64,000 nucleotides of DNA, taken from Actinoplanes ianthinogenes (lineage in GTDB: Bacteria > Actinomycetota > Actinomycetes > Mycobacteriales > Micromonosporaceae). Position numbers and translations under genes: made by a program. The notes under the pieces are model-generated. The model was not told where the DNA came from, did not search any database, and worked only from the letters and a program-made list of their open reading frames with translations. This document shows, piece after piece, positions 55,880 through 64,000 of this stretch (the stretch's first letter is position 1; every line of letters begins with the position of its first letter). The DNA lies in assembly GCF_018324205.1 (NCBI RefSeq), contig NZ_AP023356.1, forward strand, positions 6,759,501 through 6,823,500. The letters are read 5' to 3'.

Positions 55880-56790
55880 CGCCCCCGTGTCGGGTCGGTC
55901 CCGGCGGTCCTGTCCGAGCGCAGCTCTCGTGTCGAGCTGGTCCTGGCGGCCCTATCCGGGTGCGGGATAGGGCCGTGAGTGCCAGCCCGCCGTCTCGGGC
56001 TGCTCCTGGCGGTCCTGTCCGGGCGCGGCTCTCGTGCTGGGCTGGTCCTGGTGGCCCTGTGCGGGTGCGGTTCTCGTGTCGGGCTGGTCCTGGTGGCCCT
56101 ATCCGGGTGCGGGATAGGGCCGTGAGTGCCAGCCCGCCGTCTCGGGCTGCTCCTGGCGGTCCTGTCCGGGCGCGGCTCTCGTGCTGGGCTGGTCCTGGTG
56201 GCCCTGTGCGGGGCGTGGCTCTCGTGTCGGGCTGGTCCCGGTGGCCCTATCCGGGTGCGGGATAGGGCCGTGAGTGCCAGCCCGCCGGCTCGGGCTGGTC
56301 GTGGCGGCCCTGTGCGGGTGCGGGTCTCGTGTCGGGCTGGTCCTGGTGGCCCTATCCGGGTGCGGGATAGGGCCGTGAGTGCCAGCCCGCCGTCTCGGGC
56401 TGGTCGTGGCGGCCCTGTGCGGGTGCGGGTCTCGTGTCGGGCTGGTCCTGGTGGCCCTATCCGGGTGCGGGATAGGGCCGTGAGTGCCAGCCCGCCGTCT
56501 CGGGCTGGTCCTGGTGGCCCTGTCCGGGTGCGGGATAGGGCCGTGAGTGCCAGCTCGCCGTCTCGGGCCGGTCGTGGTGGTCCTGTGCGGGTGCGGTTCT
56601 CGTGTCGGGCTGGTCCTGGTGGCCCTATCCGGGTGCGGGATAGGGCCGTGAGTGCCAGCTCGCCGTCTCGGGCTGGTCCTGGTGGCCCTGTGCGGGTGCG
56701 GGATAGGGCCGTGAGTGCCAGCTCGCCGGCTCGGGCTGGTCCTGACCGCCCTATCCGAGCTTCGGATAGGGCCGTGGACGCCAGCCCGAG
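55880..56790. repeat. Repeat array A: 63-bp and 42-bp palindromic modules
   Basis: About nine full 63-bp units interleaved with shortened 42-bp units; the first part is organised as 147-bp (63+42+42) higher-order repeats. Each full unit is a long imperfect palindrome: outer GGGCTGG with CCAGCCC and inner GGCCCTATCC with GGATAGGGCC. It lies between the convergent DUF3097 and MocR genes. Open frames through it, on both strands, are an effect of periods divisible by three. Confidence 0.88.
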
Positions 56791-56794
56791 AGGG

Positions 56795-58216
56795 TCAGAG
56801 CGCCTGGCCGATCCGGGCCGCGGCCTCGGCGAGGCGGTCCGGCGGGTGGGCGGCATAGCCCAGCACCAGGCCGGGCGGGCCGGACAGCTGCCGATGCCAG
56901 CTCAGCGGATGCACCAGCACACCGGTCCGCCGGATCCGCTCGGCGAGCGCGACGTCGTCGACGCCGTCCGGCAGCTCGACCAGCAGGTGCAGGCCGGCCG
57001 CCACCCCGCGGACCCGGGCGCCGGGCAGGTGCGTCCGCAGCCCGGCGAGCAGCGCGTCCCGCCGGGCACGCTGCCGGGTCCGGACCGTCCGCAGGTGCCG
57101 TTCGTAGTCGCCGCCGGCCAGCAGCTCGGCCAGCACCAACTGCGGGAGCGCGGAACTGCCCAGGTCACTCGCGTGCTTGGCGGCGAGCAGGCCGGCCTGC
57201 CACCGGCGGGGCGCGATCAGCCAGCCCAGCCGCATCCCGGGCGCCAGCGACTTGGAGACGCTGCCGAGGTAGGCGACGCTCTCCGGCGCGGTGCCCTGCA
57301 GCGCCGCGACCGGCGCGCGGTCGTAGCGGTGCTCCGCGTCGTAGTCGTCCTCGATCACCAGACGGTCGTCCGCGGCGGCCCAGGCGAGCAGCTCGCGGCG
57401 GCGGTGCGGGGCGAGCACCACGCCGGTCGGGAACTGGTGGGCCGGTGTGAGCAGCGCCGTTCGCAGACCGGTTCCGATCAGGGCGTCGACGCACAGGCCG
57501 TGCTCGTCGACGGGGACCGGCTCCGGGCGTACCGTCCAATGCGACATCTGGTCGCGCGCACCGCGAGATCCGGGATCCTCGACGGCCCAGGCGGCTTCGC
57601 CGCGGGCCGTCGCAACCTGCGCCAGCAAGGCGAGACCTTGCGCGACGCCGCCGCACACCAGGATGTCGTCCGCCTCGGCCAGGACTCCTCGGGTACGCCC
57701 GAGCCAGGCGGCCAGCGCGGTCCGCAGGCGCGGGCTGCCGCCCGGGTCGCCGTACCCGAGGTCGGCCGCGGTCACCCGGTCGAGCACCGCGCGTTCCGCC
57801 CGCAGCCAGGCCGCCCGGGGGAACGCGGCGAGGTCCGGCACGCCGGGGGAGAGGTTCAGGTCGATGCCGTCCGGGGTGGACAGCGGGAGCCGCAGCTCGT
57901 GCAACGTGCGTCGCCGGTCGACCGGCGGCCGTGGGGTGACCGCCGCGTCCCGGGCCACCACGGTCCCGGAGCCGGTCCGGGCCCCGGCCAGCCCCTCGTC
58001 CACCAGCCGCTGGTAGGCCTGCACCACGACGCCCCGGGAGATACCCAGCTCGGCCGCGAGCTGCCGGGTCGCCGGCAGTCGGGTCCCGGGCGCCAGTCGC
58101 CCGGCGGCGATCGCCCCGCGCAGCCCGTCGGTCAGCCAGCCGGTCAGACCCTTGGCGGGCGCCTCCCCGGCCCGCAGTTGCAGGAAATCCGACCCGCTCC
58201 CGGCCGCTTGCGTCAC
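56795..58216 (-). CDS. MocR-type GntR regulator with aminotransferase domain
   Basis: 473 residues from GTG 58216. Winged helix (GWLTDGLRGAIAAGRLAPG, LPATRQLAAELGISRGVVV) joined to a fold-type I PLP domain with the PLP Lys in GSVSKSLAPGMRLGW and DDYDAEHRYD. MocR proteins sense amino acids, vitamins or amines via PLP. GTG 58216 has GGAGG 7 nt upstream and gives the family N-terminus; ATG 58315 would add a Gly/Arg low-complexity leader and overlap the operator. It probably controls the divergent EamA gene. Confidence 0.88.
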   Translation of the reverse strand: MTQAAGSGSDFLQLRAGEAPAKGLTGWLTDGLRGAIAAGRLAPGTRLPATRQLAAELGISRGVVVQAYQRLVDEGLAGARTGSGTVVARDAAVTPRPPVDRRRTLHELRLPLSTPDGIDLNLSPGVPDLAAFPRAAWLRAERAVLDRVTAADLGYGDPGGSPRLRTALAAWLGRTRGVLAEADDILVCGGVAQGLALLAQVATARGEAAWAVEDPGSRGARDQMSHWTVRPEPVPVDEHGLCVDALIGTGLRTALLTPAHQFPTGVVLAPHRRRELLAWAAADDRLVIEDDYDAEHRYDRAPVAALQGTAPESVAYLGSVSKSLAPGMRLGWLIAPRRWQAGLLAAKHASDLGSSALPQLVLAELLAGGDYERHLRTVRTRQRARRDALLAGLRTHLPGARVRGVAAGLHLLVELPDGVDDVALAERIRRTGVLVHPLSWHRQLSGPPGLVLGYAAHPPDRLAEAAARIGQAL

Positions 58217-58300
58217 TCCCACGCCTCCGCCTCCCCCTTGCCGCCCGCCTCGCCCCGACCTTGCCGCCGCCCCGCCGCCCGCCCCGCCGCCTCGACCAGA

Positions 58301-58346
58301 ATTGGTCCGCTTCATCGCGGCAGGATTGGTCCTCGAAACGGACCAT
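58301..58346. promoter_or_regulatory. Candidate MocR operator
   Basis: Two direct repeats ATTGGTCC (58301-58308, 58325-58332) plus an inverted GGACCAT (58340-58346). This direct-plus-inverted layout is typical of MocR sites, and it sits in the MocR-EamA divergent gap. Confidence 0.6.
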
Positions 58347-58359
58347 ACTCGCCGGGAGC

Positions 58360-59256
58360 ATGAGACGCATGAAGGCGTTTCCGATCCTCGCCGGCGCGGC
58401 CGGGATGGTTTTCGTCGGCGGCAGTGTCGCCGTCTCCGGCCACCTCGCCGACGCGCCCAACCTGACCGTCCAGGCCCTCCGCTACGCGCTGGCCTGCCTG
58501 CTCCTGATCGTCTGGGCCCGAGGGACCCGCACCCCGCTGCGCCGCCCGCGCGGCGCCGAATGGCTCTGGCTGCTCGGCGTCACCGTCGCCGGCCTGCTGG
58601 TCTTCAACATCGCCCTGGTACACGGCGCCGAGCACGCCGAACCCGCGGTTCTCGGCGTCGCCGTCGCCTGCGTCCCGATCCTGCTCGCCGTCGGCGGCCC
58701 ACTGCTCGAAGGCCGCGGCGTCGCCCCACGCGTCCTGCTCGCCGCCGTCGTGGTCACCCTCGGCGCGATCCTGGTCGAAGGCCTCGGGAGAGCCGACGCC
58801 ACCGGCATCCTCTGGGCGGTCGTCACCTTCGTCTGCGAAGCCCTGTTCACCCTGCTCGCCGTCCCGGTGCTGGGACGGCACGGCCCGCTCGGCGTCTCGG
58901 TGCACGCCACCTGGATGGCGGTCGTCCTGTTCGGCGTCGCCGGCCTGGTCACCGAAGGCCCGGCCGCCGTCACCCGCCTGCACCCCGACGACCTCCTGGC
59001 CGGCGCCTACCTCGCGGTAGCCGTCACCGCCGTGGCCTTCCTCCTCTGGTACACCTGCGTCACCCGCATCGGCCCGGGCCGCGCCGGCCTGCTCACCGGC
59101 GTAGCCCCGATCTCGGCAGCCCTGACCGGCATGGCCCTCGGCGCCCCCGCCCCCAGCCCCCTGGTCTGGCTCGGCATCGCCACGGTCGCCGCCGGCCTCG
59201 CTCTCGGCCTGACCACCCCAGCCCCGGCGCCCACCCCTGCCCTGTCCCACGCCTGA
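58360..59256 (+). CDS. EamA/DMT-family transporter
   Basis: 298 residues with about ten hydrophobic helices in two EamA repeats (MVFVGGSVAVSGHLADAPNL opening, ATGILWAVVTFVCEALFTLL in the second half). Likely exports or imports a small metabolite related to the MocR effector. ATG 58360 or 58369; the first is taken. Repeat array B begins after its stop. Confidence 0.87.
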   Translation: MRRMKAFPILAGAAGMVFVGGSVAVSGHLADAPNLTVQALRYALACLLLIVWARGTRTPLRRPRGAEWLWLLGVTVAGLLVFNIALVHGAEHAEPAVLGVAVACVPILLAVGGPLLEGRGVAPRVLLAAVVVTLGAILVEGLGRADATGILWAVVTFVCEALFTLLAVPVLGRHGPLGVSVHATWMAVVLFGVAGLVTEGPAAVTRLHPDDLLAGAYLAVAVTAVAFLLWYTCVTRIGPGRAGLLTGVAPISAALTGMALGAPAPSPLVWLGIATVAAGLALGLTTPAPAPTPALSHA

Positions 59257-60377
59257 GCAGCCCGCCCCGGCCATATCCCCGGTGTACTGCCTCGGCTGGC
59301 CATGGTGGCCCTGTCCAAGCCCGGATTAGGGCCGCGAACCCCAGCCCGACGGTCCCGGCTGGGCATGATGGCCCTATCCACCGCCGGGGATGGGCCGTGG
59401 ACGCCAGCCCGGACCCCGGGTGGTGCTCGCGGCTCGCGTCCGGCCGGCCTTCCCGCCTCCGCCGGTTGCGGGTCTGTGTGCCAGGCCACGGAGTTGCTGG
59501 TCGCGGTCGCGGCCACCGGTTGCGGCCAGCCGTTGAACCGGCCAGAGCCAATGCGCAGCTGGTCGCGGTCCGCCGCACGCTCTCCGACCGCCGTCCGATT
59601 CTTCCGGTACGCCGCAGCCTCCGACCCCGGGCAACGCCCACGACCTACCCGTCACGCCCCGCCCGGGCCCCCATGGTTGTCTCGGGCCTGAGAGACAACC
59701 ACGGCGCCCAGCCCGATGGTTGTCTCCCAGCTCGGGACGGGGCCGTGGGCGCCAGCTCGGTGGTTCGGGCTGGGCTTGGTGGCCCTTTCCGTGCTCGGGG
59801 TAGGGCCGTGGATGCCAGCTCGGTGGTTCGGGCTGGGCTTGGTGGCCCTTTCCGTGCTCGGGGTAGGGCCGTGGGCGCCAGCTCGGTGGTTCGGGCTGGG
59901 CTTGGTGGCCCTTTCCGTGCTCGGGGTAGGGCCGTGGATGCCAGCTCGGTGGTTCGGGCTGGGCTTGGTGGCCCTTTCCGTGCTCGGGTTAGGGCCGTGG
60001 ATGCCAGCTCGGTGGTTCGGGCTGGACCTGGTGGCCCTTTCCGAGCCCGAGATAGGGCCGTGGATGCCAGCTCGGTGGTTCGGGCTGGACCTGGTGGCCC
60101 CTTCCGAGCCCGGGATAGGGCTGTGGTCGCCAGCCCGGACCTCGCGACCCGGGTCGGCCTGGCATCGCTGTCGCCCCGGCTCGCTCCCAGCCCGCCCTCC
60201 CAAGGGGGCAGCCCCCGCTGGTCAGTGTGGCGGAGTGGGGTGGGGAGGGCTGGGTGGGCTGTGGACGAGCCGGGACTGTGGAAAACCGGCGGCGGCTGGG
60301 CGGCCGGTCCGGGGTGGCGCGGTTTCGGGCGGAGGACAGCTGGTGGACGGGGCTCCGGGCGTACCAAAAGTAAGGTT
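59257..60377. other. Non-coding region with hairpins and repeat array B
   Basis: Two degenerate 63-bp-type units at about 59290-59415, about 260 bp without repeats or coding bias, a perfect hairpin GGTTGTCTC/GAGACAACC (59675-59700), six regular units, then about 250 bp with nothing recognisable before the serine-hydrolase stop. Confidence 0.6.
59752..60129. repeat. Repeat array B: six 63-bp units
   Basis: Six head-to-tail 63-bp units, the first four nearly identical, the last two diverged. Consensus keeps TGGTGGCCCTTTCC, GGGGTAGGGCCGTG and GCCAGCTCGGTGG. Same length and clearly the same family as array A (about three quarters identical by eye). Between convergent EamA and serine-hydrolase genes. 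Confidence 0.88.
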
Positions 60378-61688
60378 TCAGGCCAGGTCTTGGGGGTTTC
60401 GGCTGAAGCGGAACGTGGCGATGTCCAGTTTGCTGACGGCACCGTCCGGGGTGCGCAGGACCCTGAGGATCTCGCCCTCGTTGGGGCCGGAGAGGCCGCG
60501 CCAGCGGTCCGGGGCCTCGCGGCGGAACAGCGTGTGGTGGCCGGGCCCGGTCATGGCGAGGCCGCCGGCCTCCGGGGCCAGGTCGTACTCGCGGCCCATC
60601 CACCACCAGCGGCCGCAGATCTCCGCGGCCTCGCCCTGCGGCGGCGCGGGCGGCTGCCAGGCCGCGGCGGGCGCGGGCGGTTCGCCGTCGAGGACCGTGG
60701 TCAGGGTGCGGAGGCTGAGGTCCTTGATGCTGTCCTCGCCGTCGAAGCCGTAGGTGTTGGCGAACACCACGACACCGAACCGGCTGCGGCGGTGGACCGC
60801 GAGGTGCGCGAGGTAACCGGGCATCGAGCCGCCGTGACCGACGTAGACGCGCTCGCCGACCCGGAACAGCTGCGGGCCCAGACCGTGGCCTGCGGTCCAG
60901 GACTCCAGGTCGCTGATGGTGACCGGGCTGCACATCTCGTCGACGGTCTCCCGGGCCAGCACCGCGGGGGCCGGGTCGGCCAGGAAACCGGCCCACTTGG
61001 CCATGTCGGTGACGGTGGACCAGAGCTGGCCGGCCGGTGCCATCGCGCCGGTGTCCGGGCGCGGCTCCTCGTGCAGGGTCCCGCCGAGCGCGTGCACGAC
61101 GTAACCGCGGGCGTACGGCTCGACCGGGTGGTAGCTGGTGCGCTTCATCCCGAGCGGGTCGAGGACCCGCTTGGTGACCAGCTCGGACCAGCTCTGCCCG
61201 GTGACCCGGGCGAGGACCGCGCCGAGCAGTCCGTAGGCGAGGTTCGAGTAGCGGTAACGGCGGAAGGGGGGTCCGGTCAGTTTTTCGTACGTCAACCCGC
61301 CCAGCAGCTGGTCCACGTCCCCACCCGGGTTCCGCTCCCACCAGGGCCCGTCCGGCTCCCGTTGCAGCCCGGAGACGTGCCCGAGCAGCTGACGCAGCGT
61401 CACCCCGCCGATCGGGGTGCCCGGCAGATGCCGGTAGAGCAGGTCGTCGAGCGCGAAGAAGCCCTCGTCCCGCAGCTGCATGACCAGCGTCGCGGTGATC
61501 GTCTTGGTGATCGAGCCGAGCCGGTACTGGGTCTTCGGGTCGGGGCGCGGCGTCTCCCCGGCGCAGGCGTTGTGCAGCACCGCCCGGTCGCGCACCACGG
61601 CCAGCGTGAGCGACGGCACCCGGCCGCGGGACTGTGCCCGGGCGGCGATCTCGTCCACCCGTCGGGCGGTCTCCGGAAGCAGTGTCAC
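60378..61688 (-). CDS. Serine hydrolase, class C beta-lactamase fold
   Basis: 436 residues. Penicillin-binding active site SITK (Ser59, Lys62), YSN in YRYSNLAYG and HGG in VGHGGSMPG. A C-terminal lipocalin-like domain (ICGRWWWMGREYDLAPEAGG onwards) is common in this esterase/peptidase group. No signal peptide, so a cytoplasmic esterase or peptidase is more likely than a beta-lactamase. GTG 61688 has AGGAGG 9 nt upstream. Confidence 0.87.
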   Translation of the reverse strand: MTLLPETARRVDEIAARAQSRGRVPSLTLAVVRDRAVLHNACAGETPRPDPKTQYRLGSITKTITATLVMQLRDEGFFALDDLLYRHLPGTPIGGVTLRQLLGHVSGLQREPDGPWWERNPGGDVDQLLGGLTYEKLTGPPFRRYRYSNLAYGLLGAVLARVTGQSWSELVTKRVLDPLGMKRTSYHPVEPYARGYVVHALGGTLHEEPRPDTGAMAPAGQLWSTVTDMAKWAGFLADPAPAVLARETVDEMCSPVTISDLESWTAGHGLGPQLFRVGERVYVGHGGSMPGYLAHLAVHRRSRFGVVVFANTYGFDGEDSIKDLSLRTLTTVLDGEPPAPAAAWQPPAPPQGEAAEICGRWWWMGREYDLAPEAGGLAMTGPGHHTLFRREAPDRWRGLSGPNEGEILRVLRTPDGAVSKLDIATFRFSRNPQDLA

Positions 61689-61785
61689 GGTGGGGGTCCT
61701 CCTGCTGTGCGACTGACGGGTCTAACTGTCCGAGGGCGGTTCGGCTACGCCGTACCGTGGCATCGCCGGAGATGCGTGGACGTGA

Positions 61786-61791
61786 CACGAT
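61786..61791 (+). promoter_or_regulatory. -10-like box before the NfeD gene
   Basis: CACGAT, then 7 nt, then GTG 61799; the same arrangement as at acnR. Confidence 0.4.
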
Positions 61792-61798
61792 CGTTGAT

Positions 61799-62248
61799 GT
61801 GGATGCCGTACTCTGGATCGTCCTCGCCGTCGCCCTGGCGATCGGTGAGGCCTTCACCGCGACCATTCTGATCATCTTCTTCGCGGCCGGCGCGGCCGCG
61901 GCGGCCGTCGCCGCCGCCCTCGGCGCCGATGTGCTCGTCCAGGTCATCGTGTTCGCCCTGGTGTCCGGCCTGTCGGTGGCCGCGGTCCGCCCGGTGGTCA
62001 TGCGGCACGCGCGGTCCGCGCTGGAGACCGGCGACACCCCGTTCGGCATCGAGGCGATGGAGGGGCACCACGGCACGGTCCTCGAGGACGTCGACGCCGA
62101 CCACGGGCAGATCCGCATCGAGGGCGAGATCTGGCAGGCGCGCTCTTTCGACGGCAAGGAGACGTTCGCGGCCGGTCAGCGTGTCAGGGTGGTCAAGGTC
62201 CGCGGCGCCACCGTCCTGGTCTGGTACGACGAACTTCCCGACCTCTGA
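61799..62248 (+). CDS. NfeD-like membrane protein
   Basis: 149 residues: two membrane helices (about 3-35 and 40-60) followed by an OB-fold NfeD domain (GTVLEDVDADHGQIRIEGEIWQA split into strands). NfeD proteins pair with SPFH/stomatin proteins to organise membranes; the SPFH gene follows 34 nt downstream. GTG 61799 is the family-like start (MDAVLWIVLAVALAIGEAF). Confidence 0.87.
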   Translation: MDAVLWIVLAVALAIGEAFTATILIIFFAAGAAAAAVAAALGADVLVQVIVFALVSGLSVAAVRPVVMRHARSALETGDTPFGIEAMEGHHGTVLEDVDADHGQIRIEGEIWQARSFDGKETFAAGQRVRVVKVRGATVLVWYDELPDL

Positions 62249-62282
62249 ATCCCGCACATCGCTACACATATAGAGAGGCGCC

Positions 62283-63401
62283 ATGGAAGCAGTCATCGCT
62301 GTCCTGGTCATAGTCATCGCCATCTTCGCGGTGACCACCATCGTCCGGTCCATCCGGATCGTCCCGCAGCAGCGGATGGACGTGGTGGAGCGGCTCGGCC
62401 GTTACAAGCGGACCCTGAACCCGGGCCTGAACCTGCTGGTCCCGTTCATCGACGCGGTACGCAGCAAGGTGGACATGCGGGAGCAGGTGGTCTCGTTCCC
62501 GCCGCAGCCGGTGATCACCTCGGACAACCTGGTCGTCTCGATCGACACCGTGCTCTACTTCAAGGTCGTCGACCCGGTGCGGGCCACCTACGAGATCTCC
62601 AACTTCCTCCAGGCGATCGAGCAGCTCACCGTCACCACCCTGCGTAACGTGATCGGCTCGCTGGACCTGGAGCGGGCGCTGACCAGCCGCGAGGAGATCA
62701 ACCGGCACCTGTCGACGGTGCTCGACGAGACCACCGGCCGCTGGGGCATCAAGGTCACCCGGGTGGAGATCAAGGCGATCGAGCCGCCGCCGAGCATCCG
62801 CGACTCGATGGAGAAGCAGATGCGCGCCGAGCGGGAGCGTCGCGCGACGATCCTGAACGCCGAGGGTCACAAGCAGGCGCAGATCCTCACCGCCGAGGGT
62901 GAGAAGCAGGCCGCGGTGCTGCGCGCCGACGGTGACCGGCAGTCCCGGATCCTTCAGGCCGAGGGCCAGGCCAAGGCGATCCGCACCGTGTTCGACGCGA
63001 TCCACCAGGCGAACCCCTCGCAGAAGGTGCTGGCGTACCAGTACTTGCAGTCGCTGCCGCAGATCGCGAACGGCACCGCCAACAAGGTGTGGATCGTGCC
63101 GACCGAGCTGACCAAGGCCCTGGAGGGTCTCGGTGGCGCACTGGGCGGCCTGGCGAACATGGCGGGCGACGTCCCGTCGTCGCAGGTCGACTCGGGCGCC
63201 GTCGAGCGTGAGGCGGCGGCGGCCGCGGAAGCCGCGGAGGCCGAGGCCCGGCGGGTGAACGCCGAGGTGCGTGAGGCCGAGGCGCAGGTGTCGGGCGACC
63301 CGGACAAGACCGCGGCGCTGCCGGCCGCGCCTCCGGTGCCGCCGGCGTCGGCGCTCGGCGGGGCGGATTACCACGAGTCGGGCCAGCCCGAGCGTTCCTG
63401 A
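62283..63401 (+). CDS. SPFH/Band 7 protein (stomatin/paraslipin type)
   Basis: 372 residues. One N-terminal membrane helix, Band 7 domain (IRIVPQQRMDVVERLGRYKR, PGLNLLVPFIDAV, REQVVSFPPQPVITSDNLVV), then a long coiled-coil part with Glu/Ala/Lys repeats and AEGEKQAAVLRADGDRQSRI. The Ala/Glu-rich C-terminus is about 70 residues. It forms oligomers at the membrane with NfeD. Ends in a textbook terminator. Confidence 0.94.
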   Translation: MEAVIAVLVIVIAIFAVTTIVRSIRIVPQQRMDVVERLGRYKRTLNPGLNLLVPFIDAVRSKVDMREQVVSFPPQPVITSDNLVVSIDTVLYFKVVDPVRATYEISNFLQAIEQLTVTTLRNVIGSLDLERALTSREEINRHLSTVLDETTGRWGIKVTRVEIKAIEPPPSIRDSMEKQMRAERERRATILNAEGHKQAQILTAEGEKQAAVLRADGDRQSRILQAEGQAKAIRTVFDAIHQANPSQKVLAYQYLQSLPQIANGTANKVWIVPTELTKALEGLGGALGGLANMAGDVPSSQVDSGAVEREAAAAAEAAEAEARRVNAEVREAEAQVSGDPDKTAALPAAPPVPPASALGGADYHESGQPERS

Positions 63402-63410
63402 CCCGATTGC

Positions 63411-63442
63411 GGACGGCCGGTCTCCGATGAGACCGGCCGTCC
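63411..63442 (+). terminator. Rho-independent terminator of nfeD-SPFH operon
   Basis: GGACGGCCGGTCTC (63411-63424), CGAT loop, GAGACCGGCCGTCC (63429-63442), perfect 14-bp stem followed by GGCTTTTCTCC. Confidence 0.88.
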
Positions 63443-63565
63443 GGCTTTTCTCCCTATTTCCTGAGATTAGGCTCACAGTTCGCTGGCAATTTGACATGCT
63501 TCGTCTCGGATTCCGACCGGTACCCCGGCCGCTCGGCGTGTTGCCCCTGCGAGCGAGGCGGAGCC

Positions 63566-64000
63566 ATGAGCATCAGCCATCGTCACACCGCGAGCGGCCG
63601 GCCCCTGCGGGTGGCCCCGGCCTGGGTCGGCGCCGCCACCCCGGCCGCCGGCGCCGCCGCGGACCACTACGTGCTCCCGGTGCGGGAGGCGGTCTGGATC
63701 TGGTCGGTGCGCCGCTTCGCCCGGCTGGCGCTGTGGGCGCTGCCCGCGGCCGCCGTCCTGTACGGCTGGCTCACCCTCGGCGTGAACGTCCCGCCCGGCC
63801 CGCTCCCGGTCGCCCTGCTGGCCGGCTGGCTGGCCACCATCGCGCTGATCGCCCTGGCCGGCCTGCTCGCCGGTGCGCGGACCCGGCGCATCGCGCTGAC
63901 CGGGCTGCTGGTCGCGCTGGCCGGCGCCACCCTGCTGCTGCCGCTGGCCGCGCTGCCCGCCGAGACCGGCGTGGACGCGGTGTCGCTCGCGCCCGGCCAG
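63566..64000 (+). CDS. Membrane protein, partial (runs off the window)
   Basis: An open frame of 145 codons from ATG 63566 (GAGG 7 nt upstream) to the last base, with no stop. Nearly all third positions are G or C. After a soluble N-terminus (MSISHRHTASGRPLRVAP) come three hydrophobic helices (WALPAAAVLYGWLTLGV, VALLAGWLATIALIALAGLL, TGLLVALAGATLLLPLAAL). Not recognised; C-terminal part is missing. Confidence 0.7.
   Translation, partial: MSISHRHTASGRPLRVAPAWVGAATPAAGAAADHYVLPVREAVWIWSVRRFARLALWALPAAAVLYGWLTLGVNVPPGPLPVALLAGWLATIALIALAGLLAGARTRRIALTGLLVALAGATLLLPLAALPAETGVDAVSLAPGQ

Noticed and set aside
55849..56856. Repeat protein encoded by array A (either strand)
   Set aside because: 21-residue peptide repeats appear in several frames on both strands at once; the 42/63-bp periods explain this and there is no ribosome site or coding-type codon bias specific to one frame.
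55880..60129. CRISPR array
   Set aside because: Units are directly adjacent with no unique spacers and no cas genes are present.
59716..60753. 345-residue repeat protein on the plus strand of array B
   Set aside because: Same reasoning as for array A; the frame also runs into the antisense of the serine hydrolase.
60378..61688. Beta-lactamase resistance gene
   Set aside because: SITK/YSN/HGG motifs are shared with many cytoplasmic esterases and there is no signal peptide.
58152..61871. 1239-residue plus-strand frame across MocR, EamA, array B and the serine hydrolase
   Set aside because: It crosses genes in other frames and is kept open by GC bias and by the 63-bp repeats, whose period is divisible by three.

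Overview
The window is a gene-dense, very high-GC stretch (roughly 70% or more, with third codon positions almost all G or C). It comes from an actinobacterium, most probably a filamentous member of the Micromonosporaceae such as Actinoplanes or a relative. That placement is inference. It rests on a SufR-SufBDCSU-type iron-sulfur operon divergent from ctaA, an actinobacterial VLRF1-type peptidyl-tRNA hydrolase, a mycothiol-type DinB/MDMPI protein, the mabA-inhA-ferrochelatase cluster, and many GTG starts preceded at 6-7 nt by a TANNNT box. I saw no phage, insertion sequence, tRNA, rRNA or CRISPR array.

Layout. 0.1-7.7 kb: ctaA (heme A synthase) divergent from an overlapping operon sufR-sufB-sufD-Rieske-sufC-sufS-sufU-sufT that ends in a strong hairpin. 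7.8-23.2 kb: mixed housekeeping and accessory genes, including an MDMPI-like protein, a two-part protein ending in an AbiEii-like nucleotidyltransferase, a hydrolase, MFS and LysE transporters, an AlkD-like protein, a VLRF1 hydrolase, a secreted-type zinc peptidase, an ABC-F ATPase, a small HTH protein with an enoyl-CoA hydratase, and an ABC exporter. 23.2-32.6 kb: mug, SDR, an XRE regulator divergent from a SnoaL-like gene, acnR, a HAD protein, a RIO kinase, and the aconitase gene. 32.8-43.2 kb: a large cytoplasmic pullulanase, a lipoprotein, aminopeptidase P, a secreted Cu/Zn SOD, a PfkB sugar kinase and two PH-domain membrane proteins. 43.5-49.2 kb: a MoxR-DUF58-VWA operon and a NarL-type two-component system. 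49.3-55.8 kb: fabG-fabI-hemH-HAD, three Nudix genes and a DUF3097 gene. 55.8-60.4 kb: two arrays of a 63-bp palindromic repeat flanking a MocR regulator and its divergent EamA transporter. 60.4-64 kb: a serine hydrolase, an NfeD-SPFH pair and a membrane-protein gene cut by the window edge.

Genes that work together. The suf cluster builds Fe-S clusters, and SufR is its likely Fe-S-sensing repressor. Aconitase (4Fe-4S), the [2Fe-2S]-type ferrochelatase and the SufBD-associated Rieske protein are Fe-S clients or partners in the same window. The aconitase promoter carries an IdeR/DtxR-like iron box and a palindrome that is shared with the acnR promoter, so iron and AcnR inputs probably meet there.

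Most unusual features. (1) Several intergenic tandem arrays of hairpin-forming repeats (unit 45, about 23, and 63/42 bp). Three of them lie between convergent genes and two begin as copies of the upstream gene's own 3' end and stop codon. (2) About twenty candidate leaderless genes with a conserved TANNNT-N6/7-start arrangement. (3) A duplicated uncharacterised domain fused to an AbiEii-like nucleotidyltransferase with no visible antitoxin partner. (4) A HAD-family protein whose nucleophilic Asp is replaced by Ala. All functional statements are based on reading motifs; no database search was run.
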